This document shows, piece after piece, positions 34,642 to 43,650 of a DNA stretch of 64,000 bases. The stretch lies in the NCBI GenBank assembly GCA_902363555.1, contig CABJAM010000001.1, forward strand, positions 868,001-932,000, in the 5' to 3' direction. The position numbers and the translations under genes are program-made. The stretch comes from Lachnospiraceae bacterium. Its GTDB lineage: Bacteria; Bacillota; Clostridia; Lachnospirales; Lachnospiraceae. Every line of letters begins with the position of its first letter. Position 1 is the first letter of the stretch. A model generated the notes under the pieces. It ran no database searches, was not told the DNA's origin, and saw only the letters and a list, made by a program, of their open reading frames with translations.

Positions 34642-35974
34642 AAATTCCAAGAAGCATTGTAGCAATACGGAAATAGATGATCAATGATAAAGCGTCTACG
34701 ATCGTTGTGATAAAAGGGCTGGCCATGACCGCAGGGTCAAAGCCGATCTTTTTAGCCAGCAGCGGCAGTGAGCAGCCTACCAGCTTGGCGAAAATAACTG
34801 TAACTATAAGCGTAAGGCAGACAACCATGGCTATGGGGATGGTCACCCGGTCAAAAACCATCAGCTTGACAAAATTGGCGGCCGCCAGGGTGATACCTAC
34901 AAGGATGCCGACGCGCATTTCCTTCCACATGATCCGGAAAATATCCCGAAATTCAATTTCCCCAAGAGAAATACCGCGGATGATCGTAACGGATGCCTGT
35001 CCGCCGGCGTTGCCGCCCGTATCCATGAACATGGGGATAAAGGATGTCAGGACCACGTAGGCCGCCAGGGCATTTTCATAAACCTGGATGATCTTTCCTG
35101 TAAAAGCCGCGGAAATCATTAAAAGTAAAAGCCATGGGATACGCTTTTTCCACGTTTCTATGACTGTGGTTTTCATATAGGGTTTATCCGTCGGTGTGAT
35201 GGCGGCCATCATTTCGATATCCTCTGTGGCCTCCTGTTCAATAATATCCACCACGTCATCGACGGTGATGATCCCGACGAGACGATTTTCACTGTCCACG
35301 ACGGGCATGGTGGTGAAGTCGTATTTCTGGAAAATATGCGCCACTTCCTCCTGGTCGGTGAGGGTGGTGATGGTGATCAGATTCTCGTGCATGATATTGC
35401 CGATGATCTCGTCCGGCTGGGATAACAGCAGCCGTCTCAGAGAGACCGTGCCCAGCAGCTTTCTGGAAGGGCTCAGCACATAGCAGACATCGATGGTCTC
35501 TTTATCAATCCCCTCTGCGCGGATGATCCGGATGGCGTCGTCGACGGTCTGGTTCTCCTTAATGTCGATAAATTCCACCGTCATAACACTGCCGGCGGAA
35601 TCCTCCGGATATTTGAGCAGATGATTAATGTCTCTGCGCGTTTCCGGGCTGGCCTGGGCCAGGATCTTTTTGACGACGCTGGCCGGCATTTCCTCCATCA
35701 GGTCGGCGGCGTCATCGGCATAAAGATTATCGATGATGCTGGCGGCTTCGTGGTCGGTGAGACTGCGGATAATAGCCTGCTCATCCTCAATGGGGAGATA
35801 GGAGAATATATCCGCCGCCATGGCTTTGGGCAGGATCCGGAAAATTTTGACAACTTCCTCACTGGAAATTTCTTCGAAAAGAGCGGCGATATCCGCCGTG
35901 TTCATTTCGGAGATTTCCTGGCGCAGTGTTGCATACTGTTTGCTCTCGATCAGTTCGTTAATTCTCTGCAACAT
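34640..35974 (-). CDS. mgtE: Magnesium transporter MgtE
   Basis: Mg2+ channel/transporter of 444 residues. The N-terminal superhelical MgtE_N domain (about 1-130, with the ADIAALFEEIS and ADDAADLMEEMP repeats) and two CBS domains (about 130-255) form the Mg2+-sensing gate. Five membrane helices follow (about 280-444), with the pore-lining segment FMDTGGNAGGQASVTIIRG. AAAGGAG precedes ATG 35974. No M-box riboswitch core is evident in the leader, but an 11-bp inverted repeat is present there. Cobalt transport is a known secondary activity of the family. Confidence 0.95.
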   Translation of the reverse strand: MLQRINELIESKQYATLRQEISEMNTADIAALFEEISSEEVVKIFRILPKAMAADIFSYLPIEDEQAIIRSLTDHEAASIIDNLYADDAADLMEEMPASVVKKILAQASPETRRDINHLLKYPEDSAGSVMTVEFIDIKENQTVDDAIRIIRAEGIDKETIDVCYVLSPSRKLLGTVSLRRLLLSQPDEIIGNIMHENLITITTLTDQEEVAHIFQKYDFTTMPVVDSENRLVGIITVDDVVDIIEQEATEDIEMMAAITPTDKPYMKTTVIETWKKRIPWLLLLMISAAFTGKIIQVYENALAAYVVLTSFIPMFMDTGGNAGGQASVTIIRGISLGEIEFRDIFRIMWKEMRVGILVGITLAAANFVKLMVFDRVTIPIAMVVCLTLIVTVIFAKLVGCSLPLLAKKIGFDPAVMASPFITTIVDALSLIIYFRIATMLLGI

Positions 35975-36417
35975 AGTAATAATACTCCTTTATATTCGGT
36001 TTTTATGGCAGGCTCGGGCCCCGGAACGTCGGAAAGACTACTCTGTATATGATTATCCATAAAAACCACCTGCCTCTCAAAGAATATTATTAGTATTGCA
36101 ATCCATGTAGTTTATTATAATCGGAATTGCGCCGATGCGCAAGCCGCTCGTTAAATTTTTTTCAATTCATAACATTTTTCGCAGAGGCTGAGACAAGCCT
36201 GCGCATCCAAGTTTCCCGTGAGCGGTGACCATTTCATAAAAAGTTTATAAACAAACCGAAATGTTTAGATACATGGAATATGAATTGTGATATACTAAGA
36301 TTGATTGAATATGTCATTGTAACGGAAAGGCAAAATATTGCGAAAACGCCGCAAATGACGAATAATAACAAAGTTTCGGGGCGGAGATTTGCCAGCCCCT
36401 TAGAAAAAGGTGATTTT
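35975..36417. other. Intergenic region between mgtE and the sensor kinase
   Basis: A 443-bp gap between divergent genes. It contains the inverted repeat at 35999-36068 and short GC-rich segments near 36130 and 36200. Apart from a weak possible frame that extends the kinase upstream to 36280 without a ribosome site, I see nothing more. Confidence 0.55.
35999..36068. repeat. Inverted repeat in the mgtE leader
   Basis: GGTTTTTATGG (35999-36009) and CCATAAAAACC (36058-36068) are exactly complementary, and GGCAGG/CCTGCC next to them offers an alternative pairing. On the minus strand it ends 24 bases before the mgtE start and could act as a regulatory hairpin. It does not match the M-box consensus as I know it. 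Confidence 0.55.
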
Positions 36418-37902
36418 TTGAAATTATTTACACGTATTAAGATTTCATATGGCCTGCTGTGCATCGTACCCATCGTGCTGATCGTTGTAATGACCTACGG
36501 CATCGGGGCCGCAGGCATCAATTCCATCGAAAAGCGGTACGACGTATCTGATGGCAGTATGGAAATTCTTATTAATCCGCTCAAGGTCCTGGGCAGTCTG
36601 ACAAGCACTATAAAAGCGGAGCTGGACAAGGTTGTGGATACGGCTCCCGAAAAGCTTTCAGACAGCGAATATCTGAAAAATATCAATAAGGAATTGACAA
36701 AGTACGCTTCTTATCTGCTCGTGCGTAAGGATGATCAAACCGTCTATTCCGGCAAGCCTGACAATCAGGCGCTGGAAATCGATGAGGGCTACTTTAATGC
36801 AAATCTCAATGAGGGTAATTTTTTTATTCCCGGCGCAGTGCCGTACCATATGATGCAGATGAGTTTTAAGTACGCTGACGGCAGCAAGGGGCTGGTTTGC
36901 ATTGTTACCGACCTGTCCGATATGATCCCAAGAATCCGGCTGACGATGATCCAGTGGGTTGTCGTGGCGGTGGCTATATTGGTGCTTTCTGGAATGGTAC
37001 TGACCATGTGGCTTTACAAAAGTATTGTCAAACCCATCGCTCTGTTAAAGGTAGCCACTGAGAATATCAAGCAGGGCAATCTGAATTTCAGCGTCAGGGC
37101 GGAGGCCAATGACGAGATTGGGGAGCTTTGTATCGGCTTTGAGGAAATGCGCAAAAAGCTCAAAGAGCAGATCGATATCAGTATGCAGTATGAGCGTGAA
37201 AATAAAGAGCTCATCAGTAATATTTCCCATGATCTGAAAACTCCGATCACGGCCATCAAGGGCTATATCGAAGGCATTCAGGACGGTGTGGCCGACACGC
37301 CGGAAAAGATGGAGCGCTATTTGAAAACGGTGTATACAAAGGCCAATGATATGGAGAAGCTTATAGAGGAGCTGTTTTTGTATTCCAAGCTGGACAGCAA
37401 TTCTATGACATATTCCTTTGTAAAACTGAACCTTAACGATTATTTTGAAGATTGTATTGAAGAGATCAGCATGGATCTGGAATCCCGCCATATTGAACTG
37501 GGATTTTTCAATTATGCGGACAAGGATGTGGTCATCATCGCCGACCCGGAGCAGCTTAAGCGGGTCATTATAAATATTGTCAATAATTCGGCCAAATATA
37601 TTGGTGACCGCAAGGGGCTGATCAATGTCCGCATCCGGGAGGAAGCCGAGTTTGTACAGATTGAGATTGAGGACAATGGCAAAGGTATTGCCAAGAGTGA
37701 GCTTGGCCATATTTTTGACCGGTGTTACCGGACGGATGCATCAAGAAACTCTGCCCAGGGCGGCAGCGGCCTCGGCCTGTCCATAGCCAAGAAGATCGTG
37801 GAGGAGCATGGCGGACGGATCTGGGCCACCAGCAAGGAAAATATTGGAACAAGCATGTGCTTTGTTCTTAGAAAATATGAGGAGCGTAAAATCGATGAGT
37901 AA
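36418..37902 (+). CDS. Sensor histidine kinase
   Basis: Membrane sensor of 494 residues: transmembrane helix at about residues 10-33, an extracytoplasmic sensor of about 135 residues, a second helix (about 180-203), HAMP domain (IKQGNLNFSVRAEANDEIGEL), HisKA with phosphoacceptor H271 in NISHDLKTPITAI, and a HATPase domain ending in GGSGLGLSIAKKIVEEHGG. TTG 36418 is chosen because AAAGGTG lies five bases before it; the frame is open back to 36280, but no ribosome site supports that start. It overlaps the response regulator gene by 8 bp. The stimulus is unknown. Confidence 0.9.
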   Translation: MKLFTRIKISYGLLCIVPIVLIVVMTYGIGAAGINSIEKRYDVSDGSMEILINPLKVLGSLTSTIKAELDKVVDTAPEKLSDSEYLKNINKELTKYASYLLVRKDDQTVYSGKPDNQALEIDEGYFNANLNEGNFFIPGAVPYHMMQMSFKYADGSKGLVCIVTDLSDMIPRIRLTMIQWVVVAVAILVLSGMVLTMWLYKSIVKPIALLKVATENIKQGNLNFSVRAEANDEIGELCIGFEEMRKKLKEQIDISMQYERENKELISNISHDLKTPITAIKGYIEGIQDGVADTPEKMERYLKTVYTKANDMEKLIEELFLYSKLDSNSMTYSFVKLNLNDYFEDCIEEISMDLESRHIELGFFNYADKDVVIIADPEQLKRVIINIVNNSAKYIGDRKGLINVRIREEAEFVQIEIEDNGKGIAKSELGHIFDRCYRTDASRNSAQGGSGLGLSIAKKIVEEHGGRIWATSKENIGTSMCFVLRKYEERKIDE

Positions 37903-38584
37903 AATTTTGATTGTAGAGGACGAGGTCAGTATTGCTGAGCTGGAGAAGGATTATCTGGAGCTGAGCGGCTTTGATGTACTTATTGAGGTGACTGGAGATG
38001 CCGGATTGAGGACGGCGCTGAAAGAAGAAATCGACCTGATCATCCTTGATCTGATGCTTCCCAATGTGGATGGCTTCGAGGTGTGCAAAAAGGTCCGTGA
38101 GGTGAAAAATATCCCCATCATCCTTGTATCGGCTAAAAAAGAAGATATCGATAAAATCCGGGGCCTGGGCCTTGGCGCGGATGATTATATTACCAAGCCT
38201 TTCAGCCCCAGCGAGCTGGTGGCCCGGGTTAAAGCCCATCTGGCCCGCTATGACCGGCTTGTTGGCAGCGGCATGAAGAAAAATGAGATCATCGAGATCC
38301 GTGGGATCAAGATCGATAAGACGGCCCGCCGGGTGTACATCAATGGCGAGGAAAAGACGTTTACTACGAAGGAATTTGACCTGCTCACCTTCCTGGCGGA
38401 AAATCCCAACCATGTATTTACGAAGGAAGAGCTGTTTAATAAAATATGGGATATGGAATCCGTGGGCGATATCGCTACGGTGACTGTGCACATTAAAAAA
38501 ATCAGGGAGAAAATTGAATTTAATACATCCAAGCCGCAGTATATTGAGACAATCTGGGGCGTGGGGTATCGGTTTAAGGTGTGA
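37895..38584 (+). CDS. OmpR/PhoB family response regulator
   Basis: Transcription factor of 229 residues partnered with the overlapping kinase. The receiver has D52 in LIILDLMLPNVDG and the lysine of DDYITKPFSP; the winged-helix domain ends TIWGVGYRFKV. The start ATG 37895 lies in the end of the kinase gene after GGAGCG. A strong bidirectional terminator follows. Its closest neighbours are mgtE and a hydrolase gene, both divergent or convergent, so targets cannot be inferred. Confidence 0.94.
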   Translation: MSKILIVEDEVSIAELEKDYLELSGFDVLIEVTGDAGLRTALKEEIDLIILDLMLPNVDGFEVCKKVREVKNIPIILVSAKKEDIDKIRGLGLGADDYITKPFSPSELVARVKAHLARYDRLVGSGMKKNEIIEIRGIKIDKTARRVYINGEEKTFTTKEFDLLTFLAENPNHVFTKEELFNKIWDMESVGDIATVTVHIKKIREKIEFNTSKPQYIETIWGVGYRFKV

Positions 38585-38603
38585 TCTGCATTGGAAAGAA
38601 AAA

Positions 38604-38644
38604 TATAAGGACTCAGAATTTATGTGAGATTCTGAGTCCTTATA
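38604..38644. terminator. Bidirectional terminator
   Basis: TATAAGGACTCAGAAT (38604-38619) and ATTCTGAGTCCTTATA (38629-38644), a perfect 16-bp stem between the response regulator and the convergent hydrolase gene. Confidence 0.9.
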
Positions 38645-38657
38645 TTATATATTAAAT

Positions 38658-40523
38658 TTATCTATATGTATAATAACGGTCCTGATATTTAGGCGGGATA
38701 ACAGGAATTTGGAGATAGGAATCATACTGTCCGCCAGTGTGGATAATATGATTACCTTTATTATCATATTCTGGCATCTCCGCAAAAAGCCATTTTTCAT
38801 GGCGAACATATTTGCCGCAGATGGTAATGCGCAGCGTCTGGCCTTTATGCCAGATCCAGCTGGTTGGAAGAATTTCAATCTCCACAGGAACAATCTGTCC
38901 GGGTTCGAGATATTCATCACAGGTATGCGATTGAACCGGAAGGTAGTCTGTAGATAATGTTTCGTCCAGCTTACGGCGGGATACACGCATGCGGCCCATC
39001 GGTCCGGCATATTCTGCATCCAGTCCGTTGGCAGGGCTCCAGGCCTTGAGTTTTGGAAGCGGCGTATTGGAATACCTGTCACGGTCCACATAGTAAAGCG
39101 GTAATGGTTCTCCGTCGGCGCTCAGTTTACTCATAACTACAAATAAGTCCATATTGTTATAAGCGTCTGCTTCAACCCAGAGTTTTAATTTTGAGTGCCC
39201 TGTCAACTCCGTATCATCAGTAAAGGTATAATCAAAATGGACCTCTCCAGTTTCCGAATCGTAAACCGCCTGACTTTCAGCAGATACGGGAACTTTATGT
39301 AAATGGCTGTCTGTGGCATTTAAATAAAGCTTCTGATACTGTGTTCTCGGCAGTGGAAAAGCGGACTCCGGTCGATATTTTTGATAGTCGTAGTCAAAGG
39401 CGTCCATAACCTCAAGACGAACCATGGGCGTCATTTCCCAGCCGTTATCAATGTCTTTTAAGTAACGGTCGAAGAAACGTTTTAAATCCTCCAGATGCTC
39501 CGGAACATAATCATCGGCCCATTCCCAATTCCGATGGAAGCGAATCCATTTGCGATTCGTACGGAGTCTTTCAAAGGCATTGACCGTTCCGCGCAGGTGT
39601 ATTCCTGTCCAACCGGCAGCACAATAAACTGGAATATTAATGTTTTCCACATCAAAGCGTTTATCCTGCCAGTAGGGGCTGTCGATATAAGGACTGTCAT
39701 CAAGCATTTGAGCGGGATGTTCGATGTAGTTGTGGCCCAGAGATTTATACACGACCGAATTTAAGGAAACCTTATCGGGAATCCCGCCAATGCAGCACAG
39801 ATCACGGTATATATCGCTGGTAGCATCCCAAGGAGCCATACAGGTCAGGTATTTCGGGTTTTTTGCCGCGATCATCCACTGACTGATTCCAAGGAAGGAG
39901 TTTCCGAAAAGGGCAACCTTACCATTGGTCCATGGCTGAGTTGCCAGCCACTCGATTACTTTGGCACCATCATCGGCGTCAATACTGTTCCATAGATTCA
40001 TATCGCCCTCGGAATTAAAGGCTCCACGTGTATCAATATTGCAGATGGCATAATCATAATGGCACCAGTAAGCCGGATCGGCAGCTTCAAATTTAGTTGC
40101 ACGGCTAAGAACACCTTCAGCAACACCACAGACATTCCATTCACCATCAACTGACGGCATAACCTCAATCTGTTTTTTTCCATACAAACTCCAGCACATA
40201 ATTACAGGAACTTTCTTTGATGTATCCGGTCGGTAAATATCCGCATATAGTACCGTACCGTCCGGCAAAGGGATGCTGACATCCTGTTCGCAAATAATAT
40301 TGTCACGGAATGCAAAAGTTTTTGGCTCCAGGGGTTTTACCGGCATTTTTTCCATCATGGATAGCGGAACCGCAAATTTTCCCAGGCCTACAGAAGAGTC
40401 ACAGTATTCATCCGCAGACATATCCGGTGGGCATTTGGCGGCAAGCTCAGGTGTTTGGATAAATACAACCTCCTGGCTGCCTTTTGGAAAATCGATTTTT
40501 TTTCGTATAACCTTTCTTAGCAT
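38658..40523 (-). CDS. CocE/NonD family serine hydrolase (X-Pro dipeptidyl-peptidase S15 type)
   Basis: Alpha/beta hydrolase of 621 residues. The catalytic domain shows DIYRP and DTRG oxyanion-type motifs and the nucleophile S209 in GNSFLGIS; a C-terminal jelly-roll domain with LKLWVEADAYNNMDLFV follows, as in CocE and S15 peptidases. ATG 40523 is used, 10 bases after GGAGG; the longer form from 40541 would place the ribosome site inside the gene. There is no signal peptide, so it is cytosolic. It diverges from a LysR gene, and the gap carries a palindrome like the one controlling the MDR/SDR operon. An acyl ester or peptide substrate is likely. Confidence 0.87.
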   Translation of the reverse strand: MLRKVIRKKIDFPKGSQEVVFIQTPELAAKCPPDMSADEYCDSSVGLGKFAVPLSMMEKMPVKPLEPKTFAFRDNIICEQDVSIPLPDGTVLYADIYRPDTSKKVPVIMCWSLYGKKQIEVMPSVDGEWNVCGVAEGVLSRATKFEAADPAYWCHYDYAICNIDTRGAFNSEGDMNLWNSIDADDGAKVIEWLATQPWTNGKVALFGNSFLGISQWMIAAKNPKYLTCMAPWDATSDIYRDLCCIGGIPDKVSLNSVVYKSLGHNYIEHPAQMLDDSPYIDSPYWQDKRFDVENINIPVYCAAGWTGIHLRGTVNAFERLRTNRKWIRFHRNWEWADDYVPEHLEDLKRFFDRYLKDIDNGWEMTPMVRLEVMDAFDYDYQKYRPESAFPLPRTQYQKLYLNATDSHLHKVPVSAESQAVYDSETGEVHFDYTFTDDTELTGHSKLKLWVEADAYNNMDLFVVMSKLSADGEPLPLYYVDRDRYSNTPLPKLKAWSPANGLDAEYAGPMGRMRVSRRKLDETLSTDYLPVQSHTCDEYLEPGQIVPVEIEILPTSWIWHKGQTLRITICGKYVRHEKWLFAEMPEYDNKGNHIIHTGGQYDSYLQIPVIPPKYQDRYYTYR

Positions 40524-40642
40524 AGAGCAGGCACCTCCCAATAATATTTGTATTATAATATTAATTTACAAATCAATCTGTTTAAATTATACTCTTGATC
40601 TCAAATGATGAAAAGACGTATTCTCGCATAGAGCTATTCAGT

Positions 40643-40666
40643 TTTCGGAATATAATTCCCTTTCGC
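40643..40666. promoter_or_regulatory. Possible LysR operator in the CocE/LysR divergent gap
   Basis: TTTTCGGAATATAATTCCCT contains the inverted core GGAATATAATTCC. It resembles TTTGGGA-N9-TCCCAAA at 41695-41717 and lies about 40 bp before the LysR gene, a usual autoregulatory position. Confidence 0.5.
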
Positions 40667-40705
40667 ATAAAACTGTGGTAAACTGGATAAAAGGAGGCGG
40701 TTGTA

Positions 40706-41614
40706 ATGAATGATTTACAAATAAAATACTTTTTGATCCTTGCCCAGAGCAAGAGCTTTTCAAAGGCGGCTGAGCAGCTTTATATGTCTCAGCCGTCTCT
40801 GAGCAAACAGATTGGTGCTCTGGAACAGGAGTTGGAGCTGAAGCTGTTTGAACGAAAGTATCGGGAGGTCATTTTAACAAAAGAGGGCCAGCTTTTTTAC
40901 GATTATTTTATGGAGGCCACTCAGAAATTTAATGATACATTATATAAGGCGCAAAATGTAGGTTTGCTGTCGACCCATCTGTCTATGGTGATGCTTGAGG
41001 GACTGGACACAAATCTGGCTTTAAGGCCGATAAGGCGATTTCAGAATGAACATAAGGAGCATAATATTACGTTTTCATTTGAACAGCTGCCATCTTACCA
41101 GATTCCATTCTATTTGATCAATGATCGCTATGATATTGCAGTAACTCTGGAGGACAGAGTCACTTTGACACAGGAGTATGCCAATAAAATCAGAACTAAA
41201 AAAATAAGTGATTGTGAGATTCTGTTGTATTATTCCACAGAGCACAAGGTTAATCAGTTGGAACGTCAGCCTGTATTTGAGGATTTTAAAGATGATATTT
41301 TTTTCCTGCCCACATTTATGTCCAAGCATCATCTGAATAATTCGCCAAATTCACAGCTTTCGGCGGTTGAGTACTATTCACAGCTTTTGGGATATACACC
41401 CCGAATTGAATTTGTCAACTCCACGGCGGCTATACAGCCCAATGTGGAATGCGGTGCCGGCGTAAGTCTCATATCGAGTCTGGCTTTTATGCGGAACAGC
41501 TCATATTTGAACAGTATTCCGCTGAATGCTAAATCAAATGTAGTTGTCGCATGGAAGGCAGGAAATACAAATCCGTTAATTGATCAGTTTGTTGATACAA
41601 TTGAAGATAAATAA
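40706..41614 (+). CDS. LysR family transcriptional regulator
   Basis: Regulator of 302 residues with the N-terminal HTH (SFSKAAEQLYMSQPSLSKQI, about residues 17-36) and a C-terminal LysR substrate-binding domain. AAAGGAGG precedes ATG 40706. It lies between a divergent CocE-type hydrolase gene and the MDR/SDR/CMD-like operon; similar palindromes occur in both gaps, so it probably controls both sides in response to a small-molecule inducer. A clear terminator follows it. The effector is unknown. Confidence 0.92.
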   Translation: MNDLQIKYFLILAQSKSFSKAAEQLYMSQPSLSKQIGALEQELELKLFERKYREVILTKEGQLFYDYFMEATQKFNDTLYKAQNVGLLSTHLSMVMLEGLDTNLALRPIRRFQNEHKEHNITFSFEQLPSYQIPFYLINDRYDIAVTLEDRVTLTQEYANKIRTKKISDCEILLYYSTEHKVNQLERQPVFEDFKDDIFFLPTFMSKHHLNNSPNSQLSAVEYYSQLLGYTPRIEFVNSTAAIQPNVECGAGVSLISSLAFMRNSSYLNSIPLNAKSNVVVAWKAGNTNPLIDQFVDTIEDK

Positions 41615-41622
41615 TAAAAATG

Positions 41623-41658
41623 CCCGTATCGATCAGTTTTTGATCGATACGGGTTTTT
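41623..41658 (+). terminator. Terminator after the LysR gene
   Basis: CCCGTATCGATCA (41623-41635) and TGATCGATACGGG (41641-41653), a perfect 13-bp stem, followed by five T residues. Confidence 0.92.
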
Positions 41659-41664
41659 GACTAA

Positions 41665-41753
41665 TTTGGGATCTGGTGTAAAGTGATATTCGTTTTTGGG
41701 AATATTAGTATCCCAAAGTGCTCATTTTTTTGACACTTTGACAATGCTATAAT
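41665..41753 (+). promoter_or_regulatory. LysR-type operator and promoter of the MDR/SDR operon
   Basis: TTTGGGA (41695-41701) and TCCCAAA (41711-41717) form an inverted repeat with a 9-bp centre; another TTTGGGA half-site lies 30 bp upstream (41665-41671). TGCTATAAT, an extended -10 (TATAAT 41748-41753), follows without a good -35 box. The palindrome is centred about 54 bp before the predicted start, typical of LysR activation. Confidence 0.72.
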
Positions 41754-41817
41754 TGTCTTACATTACAAATTCCTGATTTTTAAGGAATAATATTTTAGAA
41801 AGAAATGAGGCATAATC

Positions 41818-42783
41818 ATGGCGAATTATCCGAAACAAATGAAAGCCGCATATTATACAGAATATGGCGGGCCCGAAGTTATAAAGATCGGCGAAATAGC
41901 GACGCCTATTCCAGACCCCGATCAATTGATCGTAAAAGTAGCAGCAACTTCTTTTAATGCTTTTGACGCCTACCTTCGCATGGGAGGTTTGGGTGAAGTG
42001 TCATTCCCTCATATACCGCATATTGATTTCGGAGGTATTGTTGTATCCGTTGGAGAAAATGTGGATAAGTTTAATGTTGGCGATCGGGTATTTGGTGCCC
42101 AGATGCTCAATTTTTTTCGGGATTCCTGTGCAGCAGAGTATGTAGCCGTCAATCCAGATGAAATTCCTATAGCTAAAGCGCCCAAATCGCTCAGCCTTGT
42201 GGATTGTGCAGCGCTTCCAGCAGTTTCACTGACTGCTTATCAGGGCATTGTGGATCATTGTAAGCTTCAAAAGGATCAGAAAATTTTTATCTCAGGAGCA
42301 GCAGGCGGTGTGGGGAGCATGGCCATACAGTTCGCAAAGCTTCAGGGGGCCTGCGTTATTGGCTCTGATTCAGCGGATGCAATGGACATAATGAGAACAT
42401 TGGGTGCCGATGAGGTCATGGATTATAAAACGGATACATTGGATGCCTATGCGCCTGAAAAGGTCGATGCTATTTATAATATTGCCCCGGTACCGTCCGA
42501 AGCTGTGACCCAATTGCTGTATCATGTTAAAAAAGGCGGTATTCTTGTATCTACACTAAATCCGGCGGATGAAGCGGTGGCAGAAGCCTGTGGTGTAAAT
42601 GCCATGTGTATGGCAGTGGCTGTAAATAGTGAACGGTTAAATATGTTTGCACAGATGGTGGATCAGGGGAAGATCAAACCTTATATTACAGGCTACTATC
42701 CGTTGGAGGAGGTTGTGGCGTTTAATACGGCTGCAATGAGCAGTCATGGAAAGTTGATTTTGGTAGTCGATGAAACTTTGTAG
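41818..42783 (+). CDS. NADP-dependent MDR oxidoreductase (quinone oxidoreductase-like)
   Basis: Medium-chain dehydrogenase/reductase of 321 residues. The N-terminal GroES-like part starts MKAAYYTEYGGPEVIKIGE and carries no zinc-ligand cysteine pattern, as in the quinone/enone oxidoreductase branch. The Rossmann part has ISGAAGGVGSMAIQFAKLQG. It likely reduces a C=C or C=O bond of a small molecule using NADPH. First gene of the LysR-linked operon; the SDR gene starts 11 bp downstream. Confidence 0.88.
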   Translation: MANYPKQMKAAYYTEYGGPEVIKIGEIATPIPDPDQLIVKVAATSFNAFDAYLRMGGLGEVSFPHIPHIDFGGIVVSVGENVDKFNVGDRVFGAQMLNFFRDSCAAEYVAVNPDEIPIAKAPKSLSLVDCAALPAVSLTAYQGIVDHCKLQKDQKIFISGAAGGVGSMAIQFAKLQGACVIGSDSADAMDIMRTLGADEVMDYKTDTLDAYAPEKVDAIYNIAPVPSEAVTQLLYHVKKGGILVSTLNPADEAVAEACGVNAMCMAVAVNSERLNMFAQMVDQGKIKPYITGYYPLEEVVAFNTAAMSSHGKLILVVDETL

Positions 42784-42794
42784 GAGGGGTGCAT

Positions 42795-43598
42795 ATGAGA
42801 CTCCATAATAAAGTTGCTCTTATTACCGGTGCAACCGGAGGTATTGGCAGTGCTATTTCAAGGCTGTTTGCACAGGAAGGTGCCAAAGTTATTGTTGCTG
42901 CAAGAAAAGCTGATTTAGCAAATAAATTGGTGGATGACATCCGTTGCAATGGTGGGGAAGCCATATTTATGCAGTTGGAGATTACGAATGTAAAGCAGTG
43001 GAATGATGTTATTACACAGATAAAAGAGTTATACGGCGCGCTTCATATTTTAGTGAATAACGCGGCAACCAATGAAAAGTGTACAATGCCGGAGGTTGAT
43101 CTTGATCAATGGAATAAGGTGTTGGCTATAAATGTGACTGCACCTATGTTGGGGATTCAATCATGTGCACCGTTAATAAAGGAATCCGGCGGTGGATCTA
43201 TAGTAAATATATCTTCTCTTGGGGGGATATTGGGCGGCCCTTCGACCTCCTATGTGACATCTAAATGGGCGATGTGCGGCTTATCACGTTCAACGGCGTT
43301 TACATTTGCAGACTGGGGCATCCGGAGTAACACGATCTGCCCAGGATTCATCGAAGGTACGAATATGACAAATGCTATTTTAAGTTCAGATGCAAAGAAA
43401 ATGGGGAAAACCATTGGTGATTATGCGCTGACGGGGCATTATGGAACGACCAGGGAACTGGCGCAGGCCGCGCTGTTCCTTGCATCCGACGAGTCCTCCT
43501 ATATTACGGGGGTGGAGCTACCGGTCGACGGCGGACTTTATTCTGCCGGTATTTATGCCACAATGCTTGAAAATAAGGATATTTTTAAAAGTAAATAA
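42795..43598 (+). CDS. Short-chain dehydrogenase/reductase
   Basis: NAD(P)-dependent SDR of 267 residues. The cofactor motif TGATGGIG (about 13-20), NNAA, the catalytic serine in NISSLGG and the YVTSK catalytic pair are all present, followed by the usual RSNTICPGFIEG. The C-terminal GVELPVDGGLYSAG is typical of the FabG-like branch that acts on alcohols, steroids or hydroxyacyl groups. AGGAGG lies seven bases before ATG 42795; a GTG two codons earlier is possible. With the MDR and CMD-like genes it suggests stepwise redox conversion of a common substrate. Confidence 0.92.
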   Translation: MRLHNKVALITGATGGIGSAISRLFAQEGAKVIVAARKADLANKLVDDIRCNGGEAIFMQLEITNVKQWNDVITQIKELYGALHILVNNAATNEKCTMPEVDLDQWNKVLAINVTAPMLGIQSCAPLIKESGGGSIVNISSLGGILGGPSTSYVTSKWAMCGLSRSTAFTFADWGIRSNTICPGFIEGTNMTNAILSSDAKKMGKTIGDYALTGHYGTTRELAQAALFLASDESSYITGVELPVDGGLYSAGIYATMLENKDIFKSK

Positions 43599-43650
43599 TA
43601 ATAGTTCAGACACACCTGAGCTATCTTGAAAAATGAAAGGAGATATTTAA

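Noticed and set aside
35975..36417. M-box (ykoK) riboswitch before mgtE
   Set aside because: The conserved core motifs were not found; only an inverted repeat is present.
43601..43623. Another copy of the 29-bp palindrome (ATAGTTCAG..CTGAGCTAT)
   Set aside because: The arms are shorter and the GTAAC ends are lost; it may be a decayed copy but is not distinct from a simple hairpin.
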